Made by a program: the position numbers and the translations under genes. A stretch of 64,000 bases of DNA, from contig NC_084495.1 of the NCBI RefSeq assembly GCF_030035675.1, positions 11,439,001 through 11,503,000 on the forward strand. Direction: 5' to 3'. This document shows, in pieces, positions 12,311 to 23,537 of the stretch (position 1 is the first letter of the stretch; the number at the start of each line of letters is the position of its first letter). The notes under the pieces were generated by a model. It did no database searches and was not told where the DNA came from. It saw nothing but the letters and a program-made list of their open reading frames with translations. The DNA is from Rhineura floridana. Taxonomy: Eukaryota; Chordata; Lepidosauria; Squamata; Rhineuridae.

Positions 12311-13755
12311 GGGAATCCATCTTTACTCCTGAGTGCTCCTGTCTAACATCTCCATAACATTAGGCTCCTTTCTTCCTACAATGCCCTTCTGGTGACTGGC
12401 CTGGCCTGAGGGCACTTAAATCCTTCTTGCCAGGATCAAGAAGATTAGATTAAATGTTCCCTACCCAGGCTCTATCTTTCAGCTAAGATTTCTATCTTAA
12501 TTTCCAATCAGAGAAATGTTTTTGTTTGAACTGAATGCTCCAAGCAACTGTGGTTGACACTTAATGTATCATGCTTAATGACATCACTTGGGCCCACCCC
12601 TGTGATATCACTATGACCCATCCCCAGGACATCACTATGACCTGCCCCTGAAATCTCGAACTTCGGGATGCTTCTGACCTGGCAACCCTAGTTTGAACTG
12701 ATTTTCCAACTCTGGTAAGACTGATATCGGGGGCCTTACAAAAGCTGGTTTCCAGGGTTTTGGGACCCAGTGATACTTGACAAGGCCCACACACAATCAC
12801 ACCTTTTAACACAGAGAGACAGCTATTTCCCAAGAAAACTGAAAAATATATTTAATTATTAGTTAACTCTACTCAAGCTTCCCATTATATTTTCTTCCAA
12901 CACTTTTTCTTTTATAAAATCCATAAAACAAAGAAAGAAATATGAACTCTCCAGTGCCCTTTTTCTGATCTGACTGTGCAAAAAAGCAAAAACCCTGGTA
13001 ATCCCGGAAAAAGTAAGGTCAATGCACACTTGAACTACAAGTAGCACCTCACCACTATTTAAAGCTTCAGACTGCAACATGCAATTGCAAAAAAAAAAAA
13101 AAAATACATGGCTACTTTTTTCTGTATTTGCAAGGAACTCAAGCCTGCTGATATATTATCTTCATGAGGCAGATCCTCTTGCAGAGGAAGCAGCTGCAAT
13201 TGCACTCTTTCTAAACCATCAAATCCCTTTTCCCTGCCCACTGAACAGTTAATGAGGGAATGAAATCTGTCTGCCAGAGGTTCCCCATCCCTGCTCTATG
13301 CCATGATTTAAACCAGATAGCATAAGGCTATAGATAGCTATCTGCAGAACCATGCCTTTTCTTATGGCTGTTGTTGTGCTTCTGTTTCTCTCCATGTGGT
13401 TGATGCAGCCACAGAAATAAAAAGGCAGAATATGAACACCAGTATCTTCCATCCTCCCTTGGCAAGTCACACAATCACCTGTCCTTCCAATGGCACAGCA
13501 GGTTGACCCCCAGAGCCATTTAATACGGTCGTCTAGAAAATTCACCCCGCTCTTTAAAAAAATGTCTATGGGCATTTGGAATTCTGTTAGCTCTGTCTCC
13601 TAAATATCTAAATCCTCCACGCTGTATGTTTGTTTTTATATTTCTCTTTTAATATGTGGTCTGCGACCATAATAAAATGATTCATTCATTCACTCACTCA
13701 CTCACTAGGGAGGGCATTAAAAATCAGGAGGAAGGAAAGCCTCTCTGATGAAACC
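12310..13755. other. No recognised gene; simple repeats only
   Basis: The region includes a poly-A run near 13,088 and a (CATT/CACT)n stretch at 13,682-13,707, just before which is an L2-like tail (ctgcgaccataataaaatg). Several open frames of about 90-108 codons lack recognisable domains. Confidence 0.4.
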
Positions 13756-13759
13756 TACA

Positions 13760-14236
13760 TTCCCTAATGGACACCCCTTCCAAGGGCCAAATGACAATGG
13801 TAGGTGGAGAACAAGGATGTGACTCTTACCTTTGCACAGTAATGCTGCAGCCTGACCACGCAAAAGCTAAGACGTTCCCACACATGTATCTCCCCATTCA
13901 GGCAAATAAGAGGCATTATATCCCACCCTTCCTCCCAAAGAAGCCCAAGGCGGCATGCCAATGTTGGGCGGAGCCAGAGGCAAAAGTGGATGGAGCAATG
14001 AACGCAAATTTCACCTTTGTACAGTAGCTTATAGTCTAGTTTCGTCACACACACCCGTCTCCATCCTCCATCCAAACAAGGAAGAAGCATTATCAGACTT
14101 CAAGGACACATTCTAGTCAAGCAACCGAACTAAAGTAGATGTGAAGCAGAGCCAGTGGGGAGGTACATGGCCTGTGGAGACTCCCAACACATCTGAACAC
14201 ACACACTCCAGGTCTAAGGTCCCTGACCCCTGCCTT
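13760..14236. mobile_element. hAT-like DNA transposon remnant
   Basis: Both borders resemble hAT ends (left caccccttccaagggcc, right aaggtccctgacccctgcc). The interior shares ggcggagcc, aaaagtggatggagcaatg and gaagcattatcagact with the segment at 45,815-46,195, so the two are copies of one family. No transposase coding is seen. Confidence 0.5.
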
Positions 14237-14239
14237 AAA

Positions 14240-14682
14240 TTGGTGACAAGTTTAAGAATAGAAAGCTCTGCCAATTTCAGTTCCTCATCTCAGTTTCTCA
14301 TTTTTGCCAATTTTAAATTCAGTTCTCCACATTTCTGTAGCAATTTGTGATTTTTTTAAGAACCCTTCATGAAAATTCTTCAGCATTTTAGTGCGAATTT
14401 CTCCTGATAAATACATTTTTGTATGTAGTGTTCACTAATAAGCACATTTTGTCAAGAAACTTCTAATATGTTTTGGTATGTTATTTTCACTAATATAAAT
14501 ATTTTTATGCACATTTTCCCCCAGTATATGCATTTTTGTAAACATTGTTTGGCTGGAGAACTGAACTGAAAATTTTGGATAACACAAATTTTGAAAGATG
14601 ACTGTGTTCTGGTTCTCATAATGCTTCGGAAAATGCAAATTTGATAAATTCAGCTTTAAATATGAACCAAAACTGCCTATAT
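14240..14682 (-). repeat. AT-rich interspersed repeat, same family as 48,785-49,210
   Basis: Read on the minus strand it matches the 48.8-kb copy through motifs such as tttaaagctgaatttatcaa, gaaaatgtgcataaaaat-type runs and ctgaaattggcagagctttc. It is probably a nonautonomous DNA element; one end is replaced by the adjacent LINE at 14,683. Confidence 0.6.
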
Positions 14683-15210
14683 GTTTCCGGGCCAGGTTCA
14701 AAGTGCTGGTTTTAACCTATAAAGCCTTATATGGCGCGGGACCACAATACCTGGTGGAACGCCTCCCCCGATATGAACCCACCCATACGCTATGGTCTAC
14801 ATCGAAGACCCTCCTCCGGGTACCTACTCATAGGGAAGCTCAGAGGGTGACAACAAGAAAAAGGGCCTTCTCAGTGGTGGCCCCCAAGTTATGGAACGAT
14901 CTCCCTGATGAGGTACGTCTGGCGCCAACATTACTATCGTTTCGGCGCCAGGTTAAAACTTTCCTCTTTTCCCAGGCATTTTAGCATTTTAGTATGTGTT
15001 GAAAACTGTCTTGATTCTTCTGGGTATTTTATAATTTTAAAGTTTTTTTTTAAAGTTTTAAATTTGTTTATATGTGACCTATTGTATTTTTATGTTTGAA
15101 TGTTGTGCACCGCCCAGAGAGCTTCGGCTATGGGGCGGTATAGAAATTTAATAAATAAATAAATAAATTTAATAAATAAATAAATTTAATAAATAAATAA
15201 ATAAATTTCT
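14683..15210 (+). mobile_element. L2/CR1-clade LINE 3' end
   Basis: The plus strand encodes MLVLTYKALYGAGPQYLVE, FSVVAPKLWNDLPDEV and FRRQVKTFLFSQAF, then a 3' UTR with cagagagcttcggctatggg and a long (AAAT)n tail with internal duplications at 15,150-15,210. It is the same subfamily as the 2,960-5,643 element and preserves the sequence that the nested insertion disrupted there. The open frame is intact over its 93 codons, so it is fairly young but heavily 5'-truncated. Confidence 0.88.
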
Positions 15211-16080
15211 CCCCCATCCCTAGCAAAGTGTCAAGCTCAAAGCTCCAGTGCACATGCTCATTTCAAGCTTGCCAAATCAGTTTGAAGCTGCAGTGTCATT
15301 TGAGGTTTTGCAATATTGCCAGTTCCGAATCAGAGGCAGCATTTATACATTAGGCCATGGGGGAGGAAGAAGAGCAACTTGGCTGTCCGTTGCTATTGCT
15401 GTAACACTAAGGTGGATCATGGCTGCTCCACTGCAAGCAGTTAAGCATCAAGATAGCTGCAAAGTTTGCCCTGAAGCTCTAGAATGGGTGCCACTGCCAG
15501 CCCAAGAGGCAGCAGCCGTTAAGGACAAAATGCTTAATTATCCCCATGTGGCATTCCAAAGTAGTACAAAGATCAGTGCTTCTCAGCGCGCCAAATTCTG
15601 CTCTGTCCATTAAGTAAAATGCAGCTGTGCTTTCATTAAGGAGTACCTGATGTTTTCAAATTTCCAAAACTATCAAAATTCTGCAAAGACCTTTTGCAAA
15701 AGCCTCCAGGGCTGCTAAGTTTTAAATTCATTAGGCTAGCTGAAAGCAGAAAACTTTCAACTGACAGGGAAACACATTTAGACAACAAAAAGTATTTTTC
15801 AATACTGGAGCAGAAGTGGAAGAGTCACACAATATCCAATAATTGTGTTTATGCAAGCTACTCATTTGTTTCCAAACTAGGACACACGTGGGAGATATTC
15901 CACTATAAAAATAGTAATCCTGCTCATTAAGTTTTCACGCACAAGCTGTTGCTTGAAGTTATGTTAGAGAAAGCCAGTGTTTGACCTAATTTAGACTGAG
16001 AGTTGCAAGACAACGCAAGATCAGAAGGACTTTCTGTTGATAGCCCCTTGGTTTTAGAGTGCCCTGGTACCTTCAATGGC
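15210..16080. other. No recognised feature
   Basis: No repeat ends or conserved coding are recognised. An open frame at 15,248-15,613 (121 codons) looks random in composition. Confidence 0.4.
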
Positions 16081-16195
16081 ATTGTATCCAATGCTACTCA
16101 TACTCAGAGTAGTCCCATTGAAATTAAGGGACATAACTTAGATCCATTAATTTCAATGGGTCTACCCTGAGAAGAACTTAGCTGGCTACAATCCA
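16080..16195. repeat. Short palindromic MITE (ttactc...gagtaa type)
   Basis: The halves actcagagtagtcccattg and caatgggtctaccctgagaa face each other. The copy is degenerate. Confidence 0.55.
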
Positions 16196-16274
16196 TTACT
16201 AATGTTTTGGGCACTAAATGAAGCCTCCCCTTTTCAGCTTTGCTTTTAACGCTGTATTCTAGCCCTCCCCAATT

Positions 16275-16420
16275 TGGCAGTGGCGGCTGATGGCTTCATG
16301 TCAGTGGGGCAGTCGAATCCACTCCAGGTTTTAGTCTGAACTGTCCGAGGTGCTGAAGCTCCTTGTCCTAGTCCTTCCAGAATTTGTACTGACTTCAGTG
16401 GCATTCAGTGGTACACAATA
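16275..16420. repeat. One arm of cagtggcggctg-type palindromic element
   Basis: The start ggcagtggcggctgatggc and the following aatccactccaggttttagt match the left arm of the complete palindrome at 40,187-40,384. The second arm is not evident. Confidence 0.5.
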
Positions 16421-16499
16421 ACTCGCAGGATGGGGCAGCTTTATGTTTTAACGGTATTTTACTTCCTTCTCAAGTGTCAGAAGATACTTAAAGTTCAGG

Positions 16500-17690
16500 A
16501 TGGGCCTTTTCCAGCCATTTCCTCACACGGGAGCGTAGCCAGCCTAAAAGGTGCTTGAATGGAATTAGAGAAACTCCCCACACCAAAGGGCTTATTAGAC
16601 TCCCATTTCAAATTATATAAGAAGACAGAACAACATGGTTCTTCCAAATTCCACTATGCTACATGCATGTAAATAGTAATTCCAGCTTCAGGGCCACTTT
16701 CTACAGTCTGGTGTAAACAAAGTGATTCTGGAGTACACAGCAATTCTCCATAATACTGGAAGCTGCCCATTATGACACATTAAAAGTAATTGCCTCTGCC
16801 AAGCCCTTCTACATTTAAAAGCCACTCCACACCCATTAAGATAAGATAATATTGAATCAGTTTTCTATCTCTATCAAGTGCCTAACACTTTTCAGAAATA
16901 GTCATCGTATAAATAATTACACCTGTTTTTCCTTCAGTGATTTTCAACCTGTGTTTGTTTATATATTTTCAGGAAGTTTGAAGAATGTAACCTTAAGTGG
17001 AATTCTTGTCAGTTTATATTTGTATAGCCAGCTCCCACACAGACTACAGACTGAAAGACATCAAGGAAATTAACCTGCAGATGACAGGTTAGAAAATGTT
17101 TCAGAAATTTTATTTTCCATGCATTAAGATAAAACTATTTGTAAAGTGGTGATTTTAATGTTTACAGGTAAGCAGATGGGAAGTAACCAGTTTTTCTAAT
17201 TGCATTTTATATGCAGAATAATGTTTGTGCAGGAAGAAATTCACTGCAGGTGCCTGAAAACAAGGCATTTCAAAGTCTGGGTCATAACAGAACTATGATT
17301 CTGGAAACAAATAAGAAAGCTTCCACCATAGATAGCATTTTATATATTGCAAAGAATACACTATACATTGTAGGAACATAGGAATTCAACACACTCTAGT
17401 ATGTGGCATAAAAATCAGGCCTCCTCAAAAGCACTGTTTGCAAAGGGAGGAAAAGTCCCACTGCAAACAGCAAGGGGAGGCACTCCCAATTGGAACAATG
17501 GTGGGGGCAAAGGGTTCAAGCAACCTCCCACCATGCCACAATCCAAATATAACTTGAGGTTGGGGTGGGGGGAGATTCCTCTGCCAACTACTTGTTAAAG
17601 CGAAGGCCAAGCAATGTGAAGTTTGGCCCTGACTGCTTTAATGCGATTCATATTCCTTGACTGCAAATGTGATTATTGGGCCTGATTGAC
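16500..17690. other. No recognised feature
   Basis: AT-rich, unique-looking DNA without identifiable ends, RT motifs or conserved exons. The open frame at 16,852-17,073 is not convincing. Confidence 0.4.
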
Positions 17691-17691
17691 T

Positions 17692-17878
17692 GAAGGGCTG
17701 TAGCTCAGTGGGCAGAGCATCTGCTTTGCATGCAGAAGGTCCCAGGTTCAATCCCCAGCATCTCCAAGTAGGATTGGGAATATCCCATCTGAAAACCTGC
17801 AAAGCCACTGCCAGTCAGTGTAAACAATACTGAGATAGATGGCCTGACTCAATATAAGGCAGCTTCCTATGTCCCCTA
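17692..17878 (+). mobile_element. tRNA-headed SINE (gggctgtagctcagtgg type), near complete
   Basis: The head carries A-box-like tagctcagtgggcagagc and B-box-like ggttcaatccc. The body continues with gccactgccagtcagtgtaa and ends ataaggcagcttcctatgtc. It is one of the best-preserved copies of this type here. Confidence 0.82.
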
Positions 17879-18034
17879 CTTAACCACACCTCTGCTGTCT
17901 TCCTCTTCCTTTGTTGTTTCCCTGCGGCAAATTCTAGGTTGTAAGCTCCTCAAGGCAAATACCTGTTCTCTTGTCCTCTGCAAAGTGCTTTGCACACTGA
18001 TGACAGAATATAAACAAGAAAAAACATCTAAGCC

Positions 18035-18165
18035 GGGGTAAATTACCCTTTGGCCCTCCAGATGGTTTGGACTTCAAACCCCATCAACCCTGACCATTGG
18101 GCCATGCTGGCTCCAGCTGATGGGAGTTGGAGTCCAGCAATAGCTGGAGGTCCACAGGTTAGTTG
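18035..18165. repeat. ACTCCCATCA-type foldback MITE
   Basis: The left arm tggccctccagatggtttgg and right arm agctggaggtccacagg surround the inverted core cccatcaaccctgaccattg/ctgatgggagttggagtcca. Confidence 0.7.
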
Positions 18166-18229
18166 CTTTTGCTTTAAAGCCCTACAAGGCTTGAAGCTGC
18201 CCCATGCAGTCCATTCAGTCCTTGAGGGG

Positions 18230-18337
18230 GAGGGCAATAGCTCAGTGGTAGAGAATCTGCCTTGCATGCAGAAGGTTCCAGGTTCAATCCCTGCATCTCC
18301 AAATAGGGCTGGGAGTATGCCAGTCAGTGCAGATCAG
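18230..18337 (+). mobile_element. tRNA-headed SINE, truncated by a hAT element
   Basis: The head gggcaatagctcagtggtag and ggttcaatccctgcatctcc are followed by a short body ending cagtcagtgcagat. A hAT terminal sequence then begins and the SINE does not resume. Confidence 0.7.
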
Positions 18338-18445
18338 TGGTTCCCAAACTGTGGTCTGCAAGCTTCATGCTGGTGGCCCATCACCCATGGTGCATTTCTG
18401 AAGAGCAGCAGTAATAGCAGTGACTGCTCTGACATAATCTAAGCC
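18338..18445. mobile_element. hAT element left end (ttcccaaactgtgg family)
   Basis: It starts agtggttcccaaactgtgg and continues with gcaagcttcatgctgg, as at 23,538 and 39,437. Only the 5' half is present. Confidence 0.55.
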
Positions 18446-18589
18446 TGGGCTTTGCACGACAGATGGGTAGCATGGGTCAATTTTGAGCTGCCATCACCAC
18501 CACCCGCAGTTTCTATGAAATCAGCTAGCCTGGCCGCTCCAACCACGTGCCCACCCTTCAGTTCTAAACCAGTGTCTGTCGTCAGTAAT

Positions 18590-19440
18590 GGATTGATTGA
18601 GGGCCAACAAATTGAAGCTCAATCCAGGCAAAGCAGAGGTGCTCCTGGTCAGTCGGAAGGCAGATCAGGGAATAGGGATTCAACCTGCTTTGGATGGGGT
18701 TACATTCCCCATGAAGACACAGGTTCATAGTTTGGGTGTGCTCCTGGATTCAGCCCTGAGCCTGGATGCTCATGTTTCAGTGGTGGCCAGCGATGGCACA
18801 GTAAAAACATGTGCGGCAACGGCACCCATTCCTGGAGATGTCTGATGTGGTCACCGTGACACAATGCCTTAGTCACATCCCATTTGGATTGCTGTAGCCA
18901 GCTCCACCAGCTACCAGTCTGTTTCCAAGAACATTTCAAAGTGCTGGTTATTACCTAAAAACTCTTTACAGCTCGGGTCCAAGCTATTTGAAGGATCGTA
19001 TCTTCCCATGTGAGCCTGTCCGAACCCTGAGATCATCAGGAGAGGTCCCTCTCAGTCCCGCCACCCTCACAGGCATGTCTGGTGGGAACACAGGAAACAG
19101 CCTTCTCAGTGGCTGCCCCCAGGCTCTGGAACTCCCTTCCTAAGGAGGTTAGACAGGCTTCCTCCCTGCTGTCCTTCCGTCAGCAGGTGGAGGCTTTTGT
19201 GTTCCAATGGGCTTTTGGGAACTGACTGCCAGGGCAATTAAATAGGGTGCTGTTCTTACTGATTTGTATTTTGTGTTTAATCACTATGCTTTAAATGGTT
19301 TTAATTTTATGTTAGTTTATATTTTAATTATAACTTCTGTATGTTCTATTTATACATTTTTAACTGTTTCTTTTAATTCTTCTGCGCCACCTTGAATCCC
19401 AGTTCTGGGGAAAAGGCAAGATATAAATGAATAAAATTGT
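18590..19440 (+). mobile_element. L2-like LINE 3' part
   Basis: The plus strand encodes RANKLKLNPGKAEVLLV, a VTFPMKTQVHSLGVLLDSAL segment, then degenerate CR1/L2 C-terminal coding (ctctggaactcccttcc region). The 3' UTR ends in gcaagatataaatgaataaa. Several frame breaks are present. It is a different subfamily from 2,960-5,643. Confidence 0.8.
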
Positions 19441-19884
19441 TATTGTTATGAAGTCAGAGCTGTGGGCTGGGATTCCAGGAACTCCTAGGGCTGCACACAC
19501 CTTTCCCCCAGAGGCCCAGACCTTTCTCCTCTCCACTTCTTCATGACGCAATGAGCTGACAGGACAGATGGGATCTTTTATCAGTCCTCCCTTCTCCTTT
19601 TCCTCTCATGGGGGGAGGGAGGTAGAAGCAACAGCTTTAAAAAATGGAGCAGGGTGGGATGGACTGTCTCGGGTGATATTGGGTGGGCAAGTGAGGATTG
19701 GAAGGAGTATTATGGTGTGTATCAGGCAGTTCCCTTCTCCCCCCATTCCCACTGCCTAGCAAGAGGAGATGCTCGCTTATGCTGCAGGGCCTCCAGGAAT
19801 GAGTCTCCTCATTTACTTCTCATCTGCTATATTTCCTTCCCACTCACCCAAAATCACCGCTCTTCAAACGTCCCCATCACTGCC

Positions 19885-19955
19885 TAAGCCTATGCATGTT
19901 TACTCAGAAGTAAGTCCTGCTTACTCTCAGGTAACATAGGACTTCAGCCTCAGTC
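19885..19955. repeat. Short palindromic MITE (ttactc...gagtaa type)
   Basis: It shows cctatgcatgtttactcag and taagtcctgcttactctcag with the outer end ggacttcagcct, a fairly clear inverted repeat. Confidence 0.6.
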
Positions 19956-19984
19956 TTAGGGAACGGGTTTCTGTCTGTTATGTG

Positions 19985-20130
19985 TTAGCTTTTAGCCTGT
20001 GAGGTAGGTTAGGCTGAGAGAGTGACTAGCCTACGGTCACCCACTGAGCTTCATGGCCAGGAGAGGATTTGAACCATTGCCTCCCAGGTCCCAGCTTGTT
20101 TAATATCCTTACATCTTACTCCACATTCTT
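19985..20130 (-). mobile_element. tRNA-headed SINE fragment (agtgtggtgtagtgg family)
   Basis: On the minus strand the segment carries the SINE middle (gaagctcagtgggtgacc and the a-g-c-c-t-a-a-c-c-t-a-c-c-t-c-a block) but the head is degenerate. Confidence 0.6.
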
Positions 20131-20284
20131 GAAAAGAAGATACGGAAGCGAGGAAGGTGGCAGAATGGGGTGGTGGAGATACTCTTTCCCCCTAAAGTAG
20201 GAAGCTTATTCGGCCACTTGTGAACAGTACTTTGTACCATTTTTAAGACAAACCAATTTAGGTTGCAATCCTAAATACACCAAG

Positions 20285-20345
20285 GCTGCAGTCCTATGCC
20301 TATCTGCCATTGATCTTGGTGGGGCTTACCTCTGAGTAAACGTGC
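20285..20345. repeat. Short palindromic MITE (ttactc...gagtaa type)
   Basis: It shows gctgcagtcctatgcctatc and ggggcttacctctgagtaaa, a diverged copy of the small MITE. Confidence 0.5.
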
Positions 20346-20404
20346 ACGGGATCATCTGCATTATGAGTTTGCAGAGGGAAAAGAGACAAAAAACTCTAAT
20401 TTTC

Positions 20405-20510
20405 TTTGGGAGCGAAAGGGCAGAAAAATCATGAAGTGGTCCACCAAGACCCTCATCAGCTTTAAAGTGGTCCCCCGGGGGGGGCAGAGTTTAGAAACCA
20501 CTGATGTAGC
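20405..20510. mobile_element. hAT element right end (ttcccaaactgtgg family)
   Basis: It contains atgaagtggtccaccaagac and ends agaaaccactg, matching the right part of the copies at 23,538 and 39,437. The left part is absent. Confidence 0.5.
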
Positions 20511-20789
20511 CATTACTGAGCTAGAAAGATCAAAGGCCTGACTCATAAATGCATGAATGGACAGAGAAAAGGACAGCCAAATCTTTAAATCTGTAATTCC
20601 CCGGCCTGATGACCTAAAGACAATTCTTACTAAAGGCAAATGAATATTTACAAGCCTACTTTAAATCCACAATATTAATATTTCTCACTCTAACATGACT
20701 GAAGTCACAGTCATAACACACAACTTATTTAGTTGCTTACAGATCTATAACTGCTGGTTTTCCTATTTCCAAAGGGAAAACCAAGGGTA

Positions 20790-20900
20790 GTATTCAATTT
20801 TAGTCATACTCAAAGTAGACCCATTGAAATTAATGGAGCTAAGGATGTCATGTTCATAAGACCTATTCTGAGCAGAACTTATTTGAATACATCCTTAAGC
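20790..20900. repeat. Short palindromic MITE (ttactc...gagtaa type)
   Basis: The halves actcaaagtagacccattg and aagacctattctgagcagaa are recognisable; it is an old copy. Confidence 0.45.
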
Positions 20901-20904
20901 ATTT

Positions 20905-21938
20905 GCTTCTCTCTCCTTGCATTGCCTTTGTAACCAAATGTCTTTTGCGTAAGGCACAGTCCCAAACTCATTAATCAGTTCTTTAAGTACCAACTCAAGA
21001 CCAAAACAAACTGCAGGCAGTGCTTAACATTATGCCCTCTTCTTCACATATCTTGTCCCCCATTTTTATAGCTTTTAAATATCCAACCTGAGGAAAAGCT
21101 TCTATGCATCTTGAAAGCTCGCATATCACAAGGTGAACTTTGGTTGACCCTAATCTGAAGTATTTTACTACCACTGTGCACTCGTGTTTTGTAGATTCTT
21201 CCTTAGAAATCAGAAACAGAAAGCTGAATGAAATGGCTAATAAAATACAAAGGAAAAGAAACAATATGCCCCCATTGCTGAAAAGAACACAGCTACTTGA
21301 AAGCTGCGTTAACACACAGAGAGAGAGTAAGAACCAGCCAGCCTGTTATGTTTCATGTCAGGTTTGCCAACATAGATAATTCTTAAGATACGCATGTTGT
21401 AACATGCTCTCTTTAACATACAACGGTCAAATCATTGTGCAGGAAAGGCAGAAGTTAGGTTTTTCTGGCTAGTTTGGGCTCATGAAGTAGTTGTTTGGTA
21501 ACAACTCAACCCTTACTCACTACTGTGGTAGTTCAGTAGATGCAATTTGAATAGCAATTAGCGATGAACTGCAAATGAACAACACAGCAACTTCATATAG
21601 CCTAGCCCAGAAAGGCTCAACCCACATTCTTAGGATACCAATTTTACTGGAAGTGAACCATCCCCAAGGTATTGTTTCTTCCATGGAAAAAACCTAAGCT
21701 TCTGCGTGTTTAGAACCAAAATGTTCCCTTCCCAGAGAGGCCCACTTTGTGCCAACCTTATCTTTTGGATGACAACAAACATATTTCAGTTCTGTCTAAC
21801 TTTTAGATGCAATTTTAATACGTGCCATCATTTATTAAAATTTATCTATATATTTTATCTTGGGGGGTTCTCTTTGGTAAAGCACCCTAGAAGCTTTGCA
21901 GAAAGGAGATAAATACATATTTTTAAAAGATAAAGTAT
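20905..21938. other. No recognised feature
   Basis: No repeats with clear ends and no conserved coding. Open frames on both strands around 21.0-21.4 kb overlap antisense and look random. Confidence 0.4.
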
Positions 21939-21939
21939 A

Positions 21940-22120
21940 CACTAAGGAGATCCTGGATGGATCACATTGAAGGTCAATGTAGTTCAACATCCTGTTTCCC
22001 ACAGCAGCCAACCAGATGCCTACGGGAAGCCCACTAGCAGAAGATGTGCAATTGCCAGCAACTGTTACTCAGAGCCAACACAATGACTCTGATCCTGGAG
22101 AATACTCCCTTATTAAAAAG
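21940..22120 (-). mobile_element. CR1-like LINE 3' end
   Basis: The segment catcctgtttcccacagcag plus ccaaccagatgcctacggg is the reverse complement of the 3' UTR seen at 50,080-50,170 (ggttggccgctgtgagaaca). It is old and lies about 200 bp downstream of TMEM164 exon 2 in the intron. Confidence 0.65.
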
Positions 22121-22321
22121 CAGGATAACTTAAAAGATTCCTTTGCCAAAATAGAACAGGCTCCATTTCTGGTGTGAATGCCCATTACACAAATGCCTAC
22201 TTATACTAGCAGCTCTTACCCTCTGAAAAAAAGATTGTAGCCATTCTAGGAAGATTGTATTTCCAATGTAGATGGACAAAAAGAGTCATAAGGCTATATT
22301 ATTTGCAATAGTATTTCTCAC

Positions 22322-22829
22322 CTGCAACATAGTAACCACATGGCAGGGGTTCAGCAAGTAGATGACAGTCCTGGAAGCAAACTTGAATCCTACTTCCAAT
22401 CCAAAAGTGAGGCAGAAGAATACCAGCAACAGGTTCTTCCCTATGCTTTCCTCTTTGTTCCGGGACTGAGCCAACAGGTCTCCCACCTCCTTGGAATGGG
22501 TTCGCCTGATCTTCTGTAGAGACACCACAACCTCCAGAACTCCCACACATAAGAAGACCAGGCTCTCCACCAGGCGTTGTTGCCAGGGGAGGAAGGCAGC
22601 ACACTCGGGACCCCCGTTGCCTTCAAAGCTTGGGTCCACTCCACCATACATCCAGTTCAGAAGATTAGAGAAGCTGTAACGACTCATGGCAAAGCCCTGT
22701 TGTTCTTCTTCGTCCCTGTGTTGGCTATCCTGCAGCAGGTGAGAGCGTGATGAGATCAAAGCGAATATGCTGTCTGGGTGGCGAAACATGAAACAGAGAA
22801 GGGTCCTTATCAGCAAGTTCACTCCCTTC
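22322..22829 (-). CDS. TMEM164: TMEM164, first coding exon (5' UTR + codons 1-122)
   Basis: This is a host coding exon. The ATG is at 22,687 and the coding part runs down to 22,322 (366 nt, 122 codons, phase 0). The product starts MSRYSF and contains [41 protein letters not shown] and VIYLLNPCH, matching the N-terminal third of vertebrate TMEM164 as I remember it. Two hydrophobic segments (about residues 39-58 and 84-101) fit a multipass membrane protein. TMEM164 is reported to be an acyltransferase making arachidonoyl ether phospholipids in ferroptosis; the cysteine known as C123 in human aligns to C115 here. The connecting loop (about residues 62-80) is roughly 8 residues shorter than human. 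The donor CAG|GTGAGA starts at 22,321. A pyrimidine-rich acceptor ending CTCTCTAG abuts 22,829, so 22,688-22,829 is 5' UTR. The rest of the protein is not in this window as far as I can see. Confidence 0.93.
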
Positions 22830-22964
22830 CTAGAGAGAGAGATGGACAGCTGATCCTCAATTCTCACTTCAGGTGCTCAGATGGGGAGCAAAGAAAACTT
22901 GTAGAGAGAAAGAAAGTAAAACACAACTGATGAGTATCATTTCAGAGAAACATTCCCAGAGTGG

Positions 22965-23135
22965 CTGAACAATCAACCCCTCTTCCCTGGGAACAGTAGC
23001 TTTGTGAAGGGAACAGAGGGTCTCCCAACAACTCTCAGCTCCCTCAACAAACTACAGTCCCCAGAATTCTTTGGGGGAAGCCATGACTGTTTTAAAGTGA
23101 TATTATAGTGCTTTAAATGTATCATGCAGATAGGG
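22965..23135. repeat. AATCCTGGGA palindromic MITE
   Basis: The right arm ccccagaattctttggggg and the degenerate left arm ttccctgggaacagtagct flank ctcccaacaactctcagc. The outer end is ctttaaatgtatcatgcag. Confidence 0.65.
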
Positions 23136-23204
23136 CCAGGTTAAGAATAGATGCATAGCAGCCTTGAGTTCTCTGCTCTCTCTCTCTTTTACAACCCTAA
23201 AACA

Positions 23205-23340
23205 GCCTTTGCCAACCTAGTGCCTTCCAGATGTTTTGGACTACAAATCCTAGCAGCCCCAGCAAGCAAGTCAGCACAGCAGTTGTGAGTTGTTTTCCAA
23301 AAACATCTGGAGAGTTCTAGATTGGCAACGGCTGTCCTAA
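23205..23340. repeat. ACTCCCATCA-type foldback MITE, diverged
   Basis: The left arm ttccagatgttttggactac and right arm ccaaaaacatctggagagtt are present; the core is degenerate. Confidence 0.6.
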
Positions 23341-23537
23341 AACACCAGCCACTTTGTAACCAGCACCCTGTACACACACACACAGTATGCTGGTTTTATG
23401 TGCCTGGTGCTCTGAGGTCCTAAATCAGCATTACTGACAGTACCTATATATATGAAAATACAAAATATTCATACACAGAAACTACTAGCGACATATACAT
23501 GAGCTGCTCCTCAACTCATCTTGGCCACACTCTACAG

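Noticed and set aside
17692-17770. Possible genuine tRNA gene
   Set aside because: The head matches tRNA A and B boxes but is followed by the SINE body and lacks a full cloverleaf; eight other copies with the same body occur.
1-22321. Second coding exon of TMEM164
   Set aside because: I looked on the minus strand for the segment following [10 protein letters not shown] (expected IFLLACPPC-like) and did not recognise it; the intron is known to be large in other vertebrates. A spliced alignment would be decisive.
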